In this document: piece by piece, positions 1-6,008 of the stretch
How positions within the stretch are numbered: position 1 is the stretch's first letter
How the letters are laid out: each line of letters begins with the position of its first letter
Source of the DNA: Nitriliruptorales bacterium
GTDB taxonomy: Bacteria; Actinomycetota; Nitriliruptoria; Euzebyales; Egibacteraceae
DNA length: 7,662 nucleotides
Assembly (NCBI GenBank): GCA_007119305.1
Contig: SKPY01000142.1
Location: forward strand, 1-7,662
Reading direction: 5' to 3'
Made by a program: the position numbers and the translations under genes
Notes under the pieces: model-generated
The model's input: only the letters and a program-made list of their open reading frames with translations
Told to the model about the DNA's origin: nothing
The model's database searches: none

Positions 1-2
1 CC

Positions 3-1574
3 GTGCAGGTGGTGGCGAGACGCCAAACGGGGCGCCTGCGCATCGAGGTCGGCGACGGGTCATCGGTCGTGCCCGCCGCGCGGCACATCGACCCGCAAGC
101 CACGACAGGGCGCGGGCTGGAGCTCGTGGAGCTGCTCGCCGAGGACTGGGGGGTGAGTGCAGTCGCCGAGGCGGGCAAGGTGGTCTGGTTCGAGGTGCCC
201 ACGACGGAGGAGCAGCCGGGCCCGACGCAGCCGGCGCACGCTGCCGATCCGCCCGCCGTCACGACCGTGGGCGCGCAGGACTACGTCGAGCTGTGGCTGC
301 TCCAGGCTCCGGTGCGCCTGATGCGCACGATGCAGCAGCACACCGAAGCGCTTGTGCGTGAGCTGGCGCTGTACGCCTTCGACGACACGGCGGTGGGAAC
401 GCCGGTGCGGCTCGACGTCGACCTGCCCGGGCTCGACCGCGGGCTCGTTGACGCAGCCACGGCGGGCCACGCGAGCGCTGACATCAACGTCCGCGTGCAC
501 GCGGATGCCGCAGCAGGGCTGCGGGACGCCGCCGAGCAGCTCGAGGATGCGGACCGGCTCGCGACCGAAGGGCTGCTCCTGTGTCCCCCCGCGCTCGCGG
601 AGGTCGCCGGTTGCCGGCGCTGGTTCCTCGAGCAGCTGACGACGCAGCTCGAGGGCGCCCCGCCCCACCCCTGGCAGCCCCAGCGGGTCGCGGTCCCCGA
701 GCGGCCGGTCGAGATCGACCACCGGGCTGTGCTCGACCACCTGGCGCATGCGGTGGTGGTCGCCAACGACCAGAACCGGATCACCTACATGAACGCGGCC
801 TGCGAGGAGCTCCTCGGCTGGTCGGCTGCCGAGCTCGTCGGCCAGCGCGTGACGGCGCTCGTGCCCGAGCGGCTCCGAGACGCCCACATCGCGGGCTACA
901 CGCGCCTGCTCATCACCGGTGCCCCGCGGCTGCTCGGCACGCCGGTGCACGTGCCCGCCCGCCACCGTGACGGCAGCGAGGTTGACCTCGAGCTGAGCCT
1001 GTCGATGTTCCGCGCCGCGTCCGGCCGCCGGAAGATCGTCTCCGTCCTGCGGCCCGTAGACGACAGCGTGGCACCCGCCGCCGGCCCACAAGATGCCGCC
1101 CTCCTGCCCCGCATGCGCGAGGCGCTTGCGGACAGCAGGAGCCTGCCCCCAGGGCAGCGCCGCCACGAGCTGCTGCACGCCCTGGCCGCTCGCCTCGGGT
1201 GGCCGTTCGCCGCGTGGTGGGTGGTCGACGGTGGGACCCTGCGGTGCGTGGCCACGTGGCACGACGATGCGCGGTTGCAGCCCTTCATCGAGGCGACCTC
1301 GACACGCCGCTTCGAGCCGGGGGCCGGGTTGCCTGGCCGGGTGTGGGCTGGGGAGCGCGCGGCGTGGCTGACCGACGTCGTCGCCGACGCGAACTTCCCC
1401 CGCGCGGTCGTCGGCCTCGAGACCGGGCTGCGCACCGGGTGCGCGTTTCCGCTGCGCGTCGCCGACCGCACGGTGGGCGTGGTCGAGCTGCTGAGGAGAC
1501 AGATGCTGGCGCCCGATCACGACCTGCTCGCGCGCCTCTCAGAGCTCGGCGAGCTGCTGGGCGACCTCGACTGA
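3..1574 (+). CDS. Partner-switch regulator: HATPase (RsbW-like) C-terminal part, PAS and GAF domains; 5' truncated
   Basis: The frame is open to the window edge. The GTG at 3 is probably not the true start, because the N-terminal half of the ATPase fold is missing. Residues 1-66 (numbered from 3) match the end of an anti-sigma-factor-type histidine-kinase-like ATPase: a D-G-S turn at 18-20, the glycine-rich TTGRGL box at 35-39, and a closing VWFEVP strand at 61-66. A linker of about 170 residues follows, beginning with a helix-rich YVELWLLQAPVR stretch. A PAS domain lies at about 239-352 (core around ITYMNAACEELLGWSAAELV) and a GAF domain at about 385-497 (LPGRVWAGERAAWLTDV, NFPRA, FPLRVADRTVGVVEL). 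The protein stops 26 residues after the GAF domain. Related proteins often continue into a SpoIIE/PP2C phosphatase, which is absent here. The likely role is cytosolic: sensing a small molecule or redox state and setting ATPase activity toward an anti-anti-sigma partner. Domain calls are confident; the target is unknown. Confidence 0.85.
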   Translation: MQVVARRQTGRLRIEVGDGSSVVPAARHIDPQATTGRGLELVELLAEDWGVSAVAEAGKVVWFEVPTTEEQPGPTQPAHAADPPAVTTVGAQDYVELWLLQAPVRLMRTMQQHTEALVRELALYAFDDTAVGTPVRLDVDLPGLDRGLVDAATAGHASADINVRVHADAAAGLRDAAEQLEDADRLATEGLLLCPPALAEVAGCRRWFLEQLTTQLEGAPPHPWQPQRVAVPERPVEIDHRAVLDHLAHAVVVANDQNRITYMNAACEELLGWSAAELVGQRVTALVPERLRDAHIAGYTRLLITGAPRLLGTPVHVPARHRDGSEVDLELSLSMFRAASGRRKIVSVLRPVDDSVAPAAGPQDAALLPRMREALADSRSLPPGQRRHELLHALAARLGWPFAAWWVVDGGTLRCVATWHDDARLQPFIEATSTRRFEPGAGLPGRVWAGERAAWLTDVVADANFPRAVVGLETGLRTGCAFPLRVADRTVGVVELLRRQMLAPDHDLLARLSELGELLGDLD

Positions 1575-1593
1575 CCGCTGGCCCGCCCAGCAG
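1554..1593. terminator. Candidate bidirectional terminator hairpin in the convergent gap
   Basis: A perfect 10-bp inverted repeat (CTGCTGGGCG at 1554-1563, CGCCCAGCAG at 1584-1593) has a 20-nt loop that contains the TGA stop of the upstream gene. A competing smaller hairpin (GCTGG 1577-1581, CCAGC 1587-1591) lies in its 3' half. The structure sits where two genes converge, with only 34 bp between their stops, so it could act on both strands. No T-tract follows on either side, so function as an intrinsic terminator is uncertain. Confidence 0.4.
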
Positions 1594-1608
1594 GCACCCT
1601 CGGCACGG

Positions 1609-3639
1609 TCACGGGCCGCCGGCCGGGTCGAGCTCCGACAGCCCACCGCGGAGGGTGGCGACCCACACGGTGCCGTCGGAGGCGAGCGCCACCGACGAGA
1701 CCCGGTTGTGGGTGAGGCCGTCGGCGATCGTGTAGGTGGTCCAGTCGGTGCCATCGTGGTGGGACAGGCCGGCTTCGCTGCCGACCCACACGTTGCCGTC
1801 GGCCGTGGTCGCGAGCGCGGTCACCAGGTCGCCGGCGAGCCCGTCCTCCGTCGTGTAGGTGGTCCAGCCGCTGCCGTCGTAGTGGGATAGGCCGGCGTCG
1901 GTGCCGGCCCACACCCTCCCGTCCTCCCCAGCGGACAGCGCGAGCACGGTGTTGGAGGGCAAGCCGTCGAGGGTGCGGAACGTCTCCCAGGTCTCGCCGT
2001 CGAAGCGGGACAGCCCGCTCGTCGTGCCGGCCCAGACGGTGCCGTCGGCGCCGACCGCCACCGCGCCGACCTGCTCGGCGACGAGCCCGTCCGCCATCGT
2101 GTAGGTGGTCCAGCCGGTGCCGTCGAAGTGGGACAACCCGCCTGAGGTGCCGGCCCAGACGCCGTCGTCGGCGGCCGCAAGCGCGAACACCGCACCGCGG
2201 GCCAGACCGTCCGCGGGCGTGTAGGTGGTCCAGTCGGTGCCATCGTGGTGGGACAGGCCGGCGTCGGTGCCGACCCACACGTCGCCGTCGGCCGTGGTCG
2301 CGAGCGCGGTCACCAGGTCGCCGGCGAGCCCGTCCGCCGTGGTGTAGGTGGTCCAGCCGCTGCCGTCGTAGCTGGTCAGCCCCGCCGGCGTCGCCGCCCA
2401 CAGCCGGTCATCTGCGGCCACGGCCACCGCCTCGATGCTGTCGTGCGGCGGGCCGTCCGCGTCCACGTGGTAGGTGGACCATGCGCTGCCGTCGAACGTC
2501 GACAAGCCGGCCTGGGTCGCCACCCACGCGGTGCCGTCGTCGCCGACGGCGATCGCCTCGGCCCGGTCGTGCGCCAGGCCGTCCTCGGTGGTGTAGGTCG
2601 TCCACGTCTCCCCGTCGTAGTGGGATACGCCCGCATGGGTGCCCGCCCACAGCGTGCCGTCGTCGGCGAGCGCGAGCGCGGTGATCCGCTCGTGGCCGAG
2701 GCCGTCCTCGGCGGTGTGGGTCGTCCACGTCTCGCCGTCGTAGTGGGACAGGCCGGCGGGCGTGCCCGCCCACACCGTGCCGTCGTCGGCGACCGCCACC
2801 GCTTCGATGCGACTGTCGGCCAGCCCGGCGCCCCGCGGCAACGCGGACCAGTCGCTGCCGTCATAGCGTGCGACACCGGCCTGGGTGCCGGCGTACAGGG
2901 TGCCGTCGTCGGCGATGGCGAGTGCCGTGACGAGGTCGTGAGTGAGGCCATCGGCGATCGTGTAGGTGGTCCAGTCGCTGCCGTCGTGGTGCGCGACGCC
3001 GCCGTGCGTGCCGGCGTACAGGGTGCCGTCGTCGGCGATGGCGAGTGCCGTGACGCGGTTGTGGGTGAGGCCGTCGGCGATCGTGTAGGTGGTCCAGTCG
3101 CTGCCGTCGTGGTGGACGACGCCGCCGTACGTGCCGACCCAGAGCGTGCCGTCGTGGGCGACCGCCACGTCGCTGACCGCGTTGGAGGCCAGTCCGGCGA
3201 AGACGATCCGGGTCCAGCTGCCCACCGCCGAGCCAGCCCGCTCCCCCGGCTCCTCCGGGTCCCAGCGCACCAGGCCGCCGCCGCCCGCCCAGACCGTCCC
3301 GTCGGGAGCGACGGTGACGGCACGCAGCACGTTGCCTGCCGTGTGGGTGGTCCATGCCGGCGCGGTTGGCGGCGCCGTGAGCTCTGGCGCCGCAGCGCTC
3401 GGCTCCTCCGGCTCGTCCGTGACGACGAGCTGCGCCTCGTCAGTGCCGACCAGCCAGCCGACTGCGACGACCAGCGCGGCGACCCCGGCGGCTGCGGCCG
3501 CCACCATGCTCAGGCGCCGTGACCGTGCACGGGCGCGCCGGGGTTCCTCCCAGCTCTGCACCTCCTCGGCGGTGACGGGTGGCACACGCTCCACCGCGGC
3601 GCGGGCGTAGCGGCGCAGCTGAAGCTCGATCTCAGGCAT
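1609..3639 (-). CDS. Membrane-anchored 14-blade beta-propeller sensor, probable sigma-factor partner
   Basis: 676 residues, ATG at 3639-3637, TGA at 1611-1609. Residues 1-44 are cytoplasmic and basic near the membrane (RRARARSRR at 34-42). A single membrane helix spans about 45-64, and positive-inside topology puts the rest outside. Residues 65-94 are a Pro/Ala/Glu-rich spacer. Residues 102-676 form 14 repeats of about 41 residues with the pattern DGL...V.ALA.ADDGT.WAGT.AGLSHYDG..WTTYT, which resembles Reg_prop blades of two-component sensors. The last blade lacks its WTTYT strand, while a lone WTTHT strand at 95-99 precedes blade 1, as expected for propeller closure. The gene overlaps the ECF sigma gene by 8 bp. 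Short SigE-like sigma genes in actinobacteria are often followed by a membrane protein with this kind of N-terminus. Role as anti-sigma or sigma regulator is inferred: I see no zinc-binding HxxxCxxC anti-sigma motif. Confidence 0.85.
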   Translation of the reverse strand: MPEIELQLRRYARAAVERVPPVTAEEVQSWEEPRRARARSRRLSMVAAAAAGVAALVVAVGWLVGTDEAQLVVTDEPEEPSAAAPELTAPPTAPAWTTHTAGNVLRAVTVAPDGTVWAGGGGLVRWDPEEPGERAGSAVGSWTRIVFAGLASNAVSDVAVAHDGTLWVGTYGGVVHHDGSDWTTYTIADGLTHNRVTALAIADDGTLYAGTHGGVAHHDGSDWTTYTIADGLTHDLVTALAIADDGTLYAGTQAGVARYDGSDWSALPRGAGLADSRIEAVAVADDGTVWAGTPAGLSHYDGETWTTHTAEDGLGHERITALALADDGTLWAGTHAGVSHYDGETWTTYTTEDGLAHDRAEAIAVGDDGTAWVATQAGLSTFDGSAWSTYHVDADGPPHDSIEAVAVAADDRLWAATPAGLTSYDGSGWTTYTTADGLAGDLVTALATTADGDVWVGTDAGLSHHDGTDWTTYTPADGLARGAVFALAAADDGVWAGTSGGLSHFDGTGWTTYTMADGLVAEQVGAVAVGADGTVWAGTTSGLSRFDGETWETFRTLDGLPSNTVLALSAGEDGRVWAGTDAGLSHYDGSGWTTYTTEDGLAGDLVTALATTADGNVWVGSEAGLSHHDGTDWTTYTIADGLTHNRVSSVALASDGTVWVATLRGGLSELDPAGGP
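1612..3336 (-). repeat. Tandem 123-bp coding repeats (14 propeller blades)
   Basis: Fourteen in-frame units encode the blades. Most are 41 codons; blade 7 (353-394) has 42, blade 10 (477-516) has 40, and blade 1 carries an insertion of several residues. Recurring DNA words, seen on the + strand, are GTGTAGGTGGTCCAG, TGCCGTCGTNGTGGGACAGG and CCGTCGTCGGCG. Blades 2 to 4 and 9 to 14 are the most alike. Blades 4, 7 and 8 are the most divergent. The repeats explain the long spurious open frames in other frames here. Confidence 0.9.
1732..2371. repeat. Near-identical 151-bp direct repeat pair inside the propeller array
   Basis: The segments 1732-1882 and 2221-2371 align without gaps and differ at about five positions by my reading. 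They cover the blade 12/13 and blade 8/9 junctions. Their offset is 489 bp, that is four 123-bp units minus one codon, the codon missing from blade 10. Such similarity, well above that of other blade pairs, suggests recent duplication or gene conversion. Confidence 0.8.
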
Positions 3640-4093
3640 CCACGCTCACCCCCAGCTGGCGACGCAACCGAGTCAGGCCCCGGTCGAGGTGGTTGCGCAC
3701 CGACGACACCGACAGGCCGAGCAGCTCGGCGACCTCCCGCAGCGTCCACTCGCAGCCCACCGTCAGGAACACGACGACGCGCTGGCGTTCGCTCAAGCGC
3801 CCCAGCGCCTTGGACAGCGCAGGCTCGACCTCTGGCAGATGCTCGGTCGTGCCTTGGGGCAGCGGAGCTCTGCGGGGCCGCGGCCACGCGATCCGCGAGC
3901 GCGCCACCTTGTCGAGGTAGCCGACCGGGTTCGCCATGGACTGCGCCCGCGGCCACTGCTGCCAGGCGTGGACCAGCGCATCCTGGACCGCCTCGCGAGC
4001 CAGGTCCGGGCCGCACAACCCGACGAGCGCCGCCCGCAGCCGGGGCTCGACGGCGGTCACGAAGCCCTCGAAGTCGGCGTCGCGGTCCACCAC
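3632..4093 (-). CDS. ECF sigma factor, short SigE-like type
   Basis: 153 residues, directing RNA polymerase to a small set of promoters. Region 2 spans about 8-70 (DFEGFVTAVEPRL, then LAREAVQDALVHAWQQW, then NPVGYLDKVARSRI). A short Pro/Arg-rich linker follows at 69-92. Region 4 spans about 93-148 (LGRLSERQRVVVFL, then the helix-turn-helix LREVAELLGLSVSSVRNHL, then RGLTRLRRQLG). No sigma region 3 is present, as expected for ECF factors, and there is no C-terminal SnoaL-like extension. The start is taken as GTG at 4093-4091; a second GTG follows immediately. A purine-rich GAGGGGAGG at 4113-4105 lies 11 nt upstream, which is rather far, so the second GTG is no better. The stop overlaps the propeller gene start by 8 bp, implying co-translation with its membrane partner. 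Autoregulation is likely for this class but is not shown here. Confidence 0.9.
   Translation of the reverse strand: MVDRDADFEGFVTAVEPRLRAALVGLCGPDLAREAVQDALVHAWQQWPRAQSMANPVGYLDKVARSRIAWPRPRRAPLPQGTTEHLPEVEPALSKALGRLSERQRVVVFLTVGCEWTLREVAELLGLSVSSVRNHLDRGLTRLRRQLGVSVDA
3645..3653 (-). promoter_or_regulatory. Ribosome binding site of the propeller gene, inside the sigma gene
   Basis: On the minus strand GGGGGTGAG lies 5 nt before the ATG at 3639, within the last codons of the sigma factor. It supports the ATG start and the 8-bp overlap (ATGCCTGA), and hence translational coupling. Confidence 0.65.
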
Positions 4094-4146
4094 GCCTGTG
4101 GTCGCCTCCCCTCGTCCTCATCCGGTAAAGGGGCTGGGAGTACAGG

Positions 4147-4174
4147 ATGTGCCACATGACTTCGCCTGCAAGTC
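4147..4174. promoter_or_regulatory. Two abutting inverted repeats, possible operator
   Basis: ATGTG-C-CACAT (4147-4157) is an 11-bp palindrome with one central base. It is followed at once by GACTT-N7-AAGTC (4158-4174). Both lie about midway between the divergent starts, and the palindrome falls in the spacer of the weak minus-strand promoter candidate. They could bind a dimeric regulator. Each arm is only 5 bp, so chance is possible. Confidence 0.3.
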
Positions 4175-4207
4175 GTGGTCCGCGTGCTGTGCGCCCACGC
4201 GGTCGCG

Positions 4208-4236
4208 TTGAGGCGCGGCGGGCGGGCTGCCACACT
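4208..4236 (+). promoter_or_regulatory. Possible -35/-10 promoter for the CotH-MFS operon
   Basis: TTGAGG (4208-4213) and CACACT (4231-4236) are separated by 17 bp. They match the housekeeping consensus at 4 of 6 and 3 of 6 positions. Transcription would start near 4243, giving a leader of only about 8 nt before the ATG at 4251, which agrees with the lack of a strong Shine-Dalgarno sequence there. Confidence 0.3.
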
Positions 4237-4250
4237 CGTCGGGATCCCAC

Positions 4251-6008
4251 ATGACCATGCTTCGCGCCCGACCGGCAGCCCCGGCCCTCCTCGTCGTGGG
4301 CCTGCTCGGCGCGTGTCAGCCGGACGGCACGGCACCCGCGGACGCCCCGGCGGTCGCCACACCCGAGCCCGCCGCCGAGGAGTTCCACGTCGCCGCCCCC
4401 GAGCCGCTGCGGCTCGTGCTGGCCGAAGAGGACCTCGAAGAACTGTACGCTCGCGACCCGCAGTCCAACGACCGGCTGCCGGGCGAGATCGTCCACGGCG
4501 ACACCGGGGAGCGTCTCGCAGTCGACGGGCTGCGGTTCCGCGGCAGCAGCTCGCGGTTCCACCCCAAGAAGTCGTTCAACATCCGCTTCGTCGACGACCA
4601 GGAGTTCTTGTTCGGCAGCAACCGCATGAACGCCAAGGCGCTGTACACCGACCCGACCCTCATGCGCGAGACCCTCGCGCTGGCCATCTGGGCCGAGCTG
4701 GACCGGCCCGCCCCGCGCACCCGCTACGTCGACCTGTGGGTGGGCGACGCCTATGAGGGCCTGTACATCCACGTCGAGCGGGTCGACTTCGATCTGCTCG
4801 CCAACGCCGGCCTGCCGGAGCGGGGCACGCTCGTGCGTGACCAGTTCCGCGACGACCACTCGCTGCCGGAGAGCGTGTTCGGCTACGACCTCGACCAGGT
4901 CGCCGACCCGCAGTCCCTGCTGGCCGACAACTTCAACAGTCGCGGCGAGCCCGACTGGTCGGCCGTGGAGGATCTCGTCCGCTGGGTCCTTGCCACCCCG
5001 GCCGGGCCGGAGTTCGCCGAGGGCTTCGCCGAGCGCTTCGAGGTCGACGTGTTCGTGGACTGGCTCGCCGTCCACGAGGTGGTCGGCGACCTCGACGCCT
5101 ACGGCGACGACTACTGGCTCTACCTCGACCACGACGACCCCGCCGCCCGCTGGTATGTCATCCCCTGGGACAAGAACCTCACGTACGGGCAGCACTTCCG
5201 CGCCGACCACGGCAGCACCCTCAACGACTACTTCGCCTACGAGTACGCGTTCGGCGGGGCCGCCGGGCGCTGGCGCAACCGCCTGCTCGAGAACGTGCTC
5301 GCGACCTCGGAGCTCGCCGAGCGGGTCGCCGAGCGGACGCTCGAGCTCGCGGAGCGGTTCGACCGCGAGTGGGTCACACAGCGCTCGGCGGTGATCGCCG
5401 ACGTCATCCGCGACAGCCTCGAGACCGAGCCGGGGCCCGACCGGTTCGTGCGCCATCCCCAGAACCACCACGGCGAGCTGGGGCGCTTCGGCGAGCACGT
5501 CGAGGTGCTCGCAGACTTCGCCGAGCTGCGCCAGGCCTACCTCGAACGCGCCCTCGGAGGCGGCTCCGGTCCGCCCTATGAAGCCACCGCTGTGCTCGAC
5601 GCCGACCTGACCGACCAGCGGGTGCTGCTGACCGACACGGCCGGCTGGACCCTCGCGGCGCTGCACCTCGACGACGTGGGCACCGGAGGCGCGCTCACCG
5701 CCCGCGTGGAGCCGCGTGCTGCTGTGGACGGCATCGACCGCACGTTCACGCTGACGACGGACACCGACCTGCGGGGCGAGCTCACCTGGTACTACCGCAA
5801 CGAGGTCCAGAGCCCCGTGGGGGTGCCCGAGGAGAACTGGTACGCCGAGGACGTCGCGGTCGGCGGCCAGGACGCGCTCGTGATGGCTGTCGACGGCGCC
5901 GGCGGCCCGGAGCCGCTCCCGTCGACCGCCAACCCGTTCGCGAACAAGGTCACCGCGACGGTCGATCTCGAGGCGGGCGAACACCGTTTCGTCCTCGTGC
6001 ACGAGTGA
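4251..6008 (+). CDS. CotH-type atypical kinase lipoprotein
   Basis: 585 residues. The N-terminus is a lipoprotein signal: Arg at 5 and 7, hydrophobic 9-19, lipobox L19-G20-A21-C22, then an Ala/Pro-rich tether to about 45. The CotH fold covers about 50-435. Seen in order are RFRGSSS (95-101) followed by KKSFNIRF (106-113), the N-lobe signature; MNAKALYTDPTLMRE (126-140); the LYIHVERVD segment with E176; the Asp-rich GDLDAYGDDYWLY (279-291); and IPWDKNLTYG (304-313), whose D307 matches the metal-binding Asp of the family. B. subtilis CotH is known to phosphorylate spore-coat proteins; actinobacterial relatives have unknown substrates. Residues 441-585 form an extra beta-rich domain I do not recognise. 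The start is ATG 4251; ATG 4257 is also possible. The next gene starts within the stop codon. Expected location is the outer face of the membrane. Confidence 0.88.
   Translation: MTMLRARPAAPALLVVGLLGACQPDGTAPADAPAVATPEPAAEEFHVAAPEPLRLVLAEEDLEELYARDPQSNDRLPGEIVHGDTGERLAVDGLRFRGSSSRFHPKKSFNIRFVDDQEFLFGSNRMNAKALYTDPTLMRETLALAIWAELDRPAPRTRYVDLWVGDAYEGLYIHVERVDFDLLANAGLPERGTLVRDQFRDDHSLPESVFGYDLDQVADPQSLLADNFNSRGEPDWSAVEDLVRWVLATPAGPEFAEGFAERFEVDVFVDWLAVHEVVGDLDAYGDDYWLYLDHDDPAARWYVIPWDKNLTYGQHFRADHGSTLNDYFAYEYAFGGAAGRWRNRLLENVLATSELAERVAERTLELAERFDREWVTQRSAVIADVIRDSLETEPGPDRFVRHPQNHHGELGRFGEHVEVLADFAELRQAYLERALGGGSGPPYEATAVLDADLTDQRVLLTDTAGWTLAALHLDDVGTGGALTARVEPRAAVDGIDRTFTLTTDTDLRGELTWYYRNEVQSPVGVPEENWYAEDVAVGGQDALVMAVDGAGGPEPLPSTANPFANKVTATVDLEAGEHRFVLVHE

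Larger units (their letters stand above)
4094..4250. promoter_or_regulatory. Divergent intergenic region between sigma operon and CotH operon
   Basis: These 157 bp must hold the promoters of both outward-facing operons. The stretch around 4120-4175 is visibly richer in A and T than its surroundings. On the minus strand TTGCAG followed 18 nt later by TCCTGT is a weak promoter-like pair. I could not identify a convincing ECF-type GGAAC/CGTC pair by eye. No small gene is evident. Confidence 0.6.

Noticed and set aside
60..1520. 486-codon minus-strand open frame opposite the PAS-GAF gene
   Set aside because: It has no recognisable domain, whereas the plus strand shows ATPase, PAS and GAF signatures.
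1612..3336. Tandem 123-bp units considered as a CRISPR-like or non-coding satellite array
   Set aside because: There is no alternation of identical repeats and unique spacers; units are in frame, vary as protein blades do, and keep codon-level constraint.
2245..3522. 425-codon plus-strand open frame with repeats (VVGDGECRD-like) opposite the propeller gene
   Set aside because: Its repeats are simply the 123-bp blade repeats read on the other strand; the minus-strand reading gives conserved propeller blades with Trp, Asp and Gly at fixed positions.
4119..4121. Upstream ATG (minus strand) as alternative start for the sigma gene
   Set aside because: It is out of frame with the sigma factor, so it cannot extend the protein.
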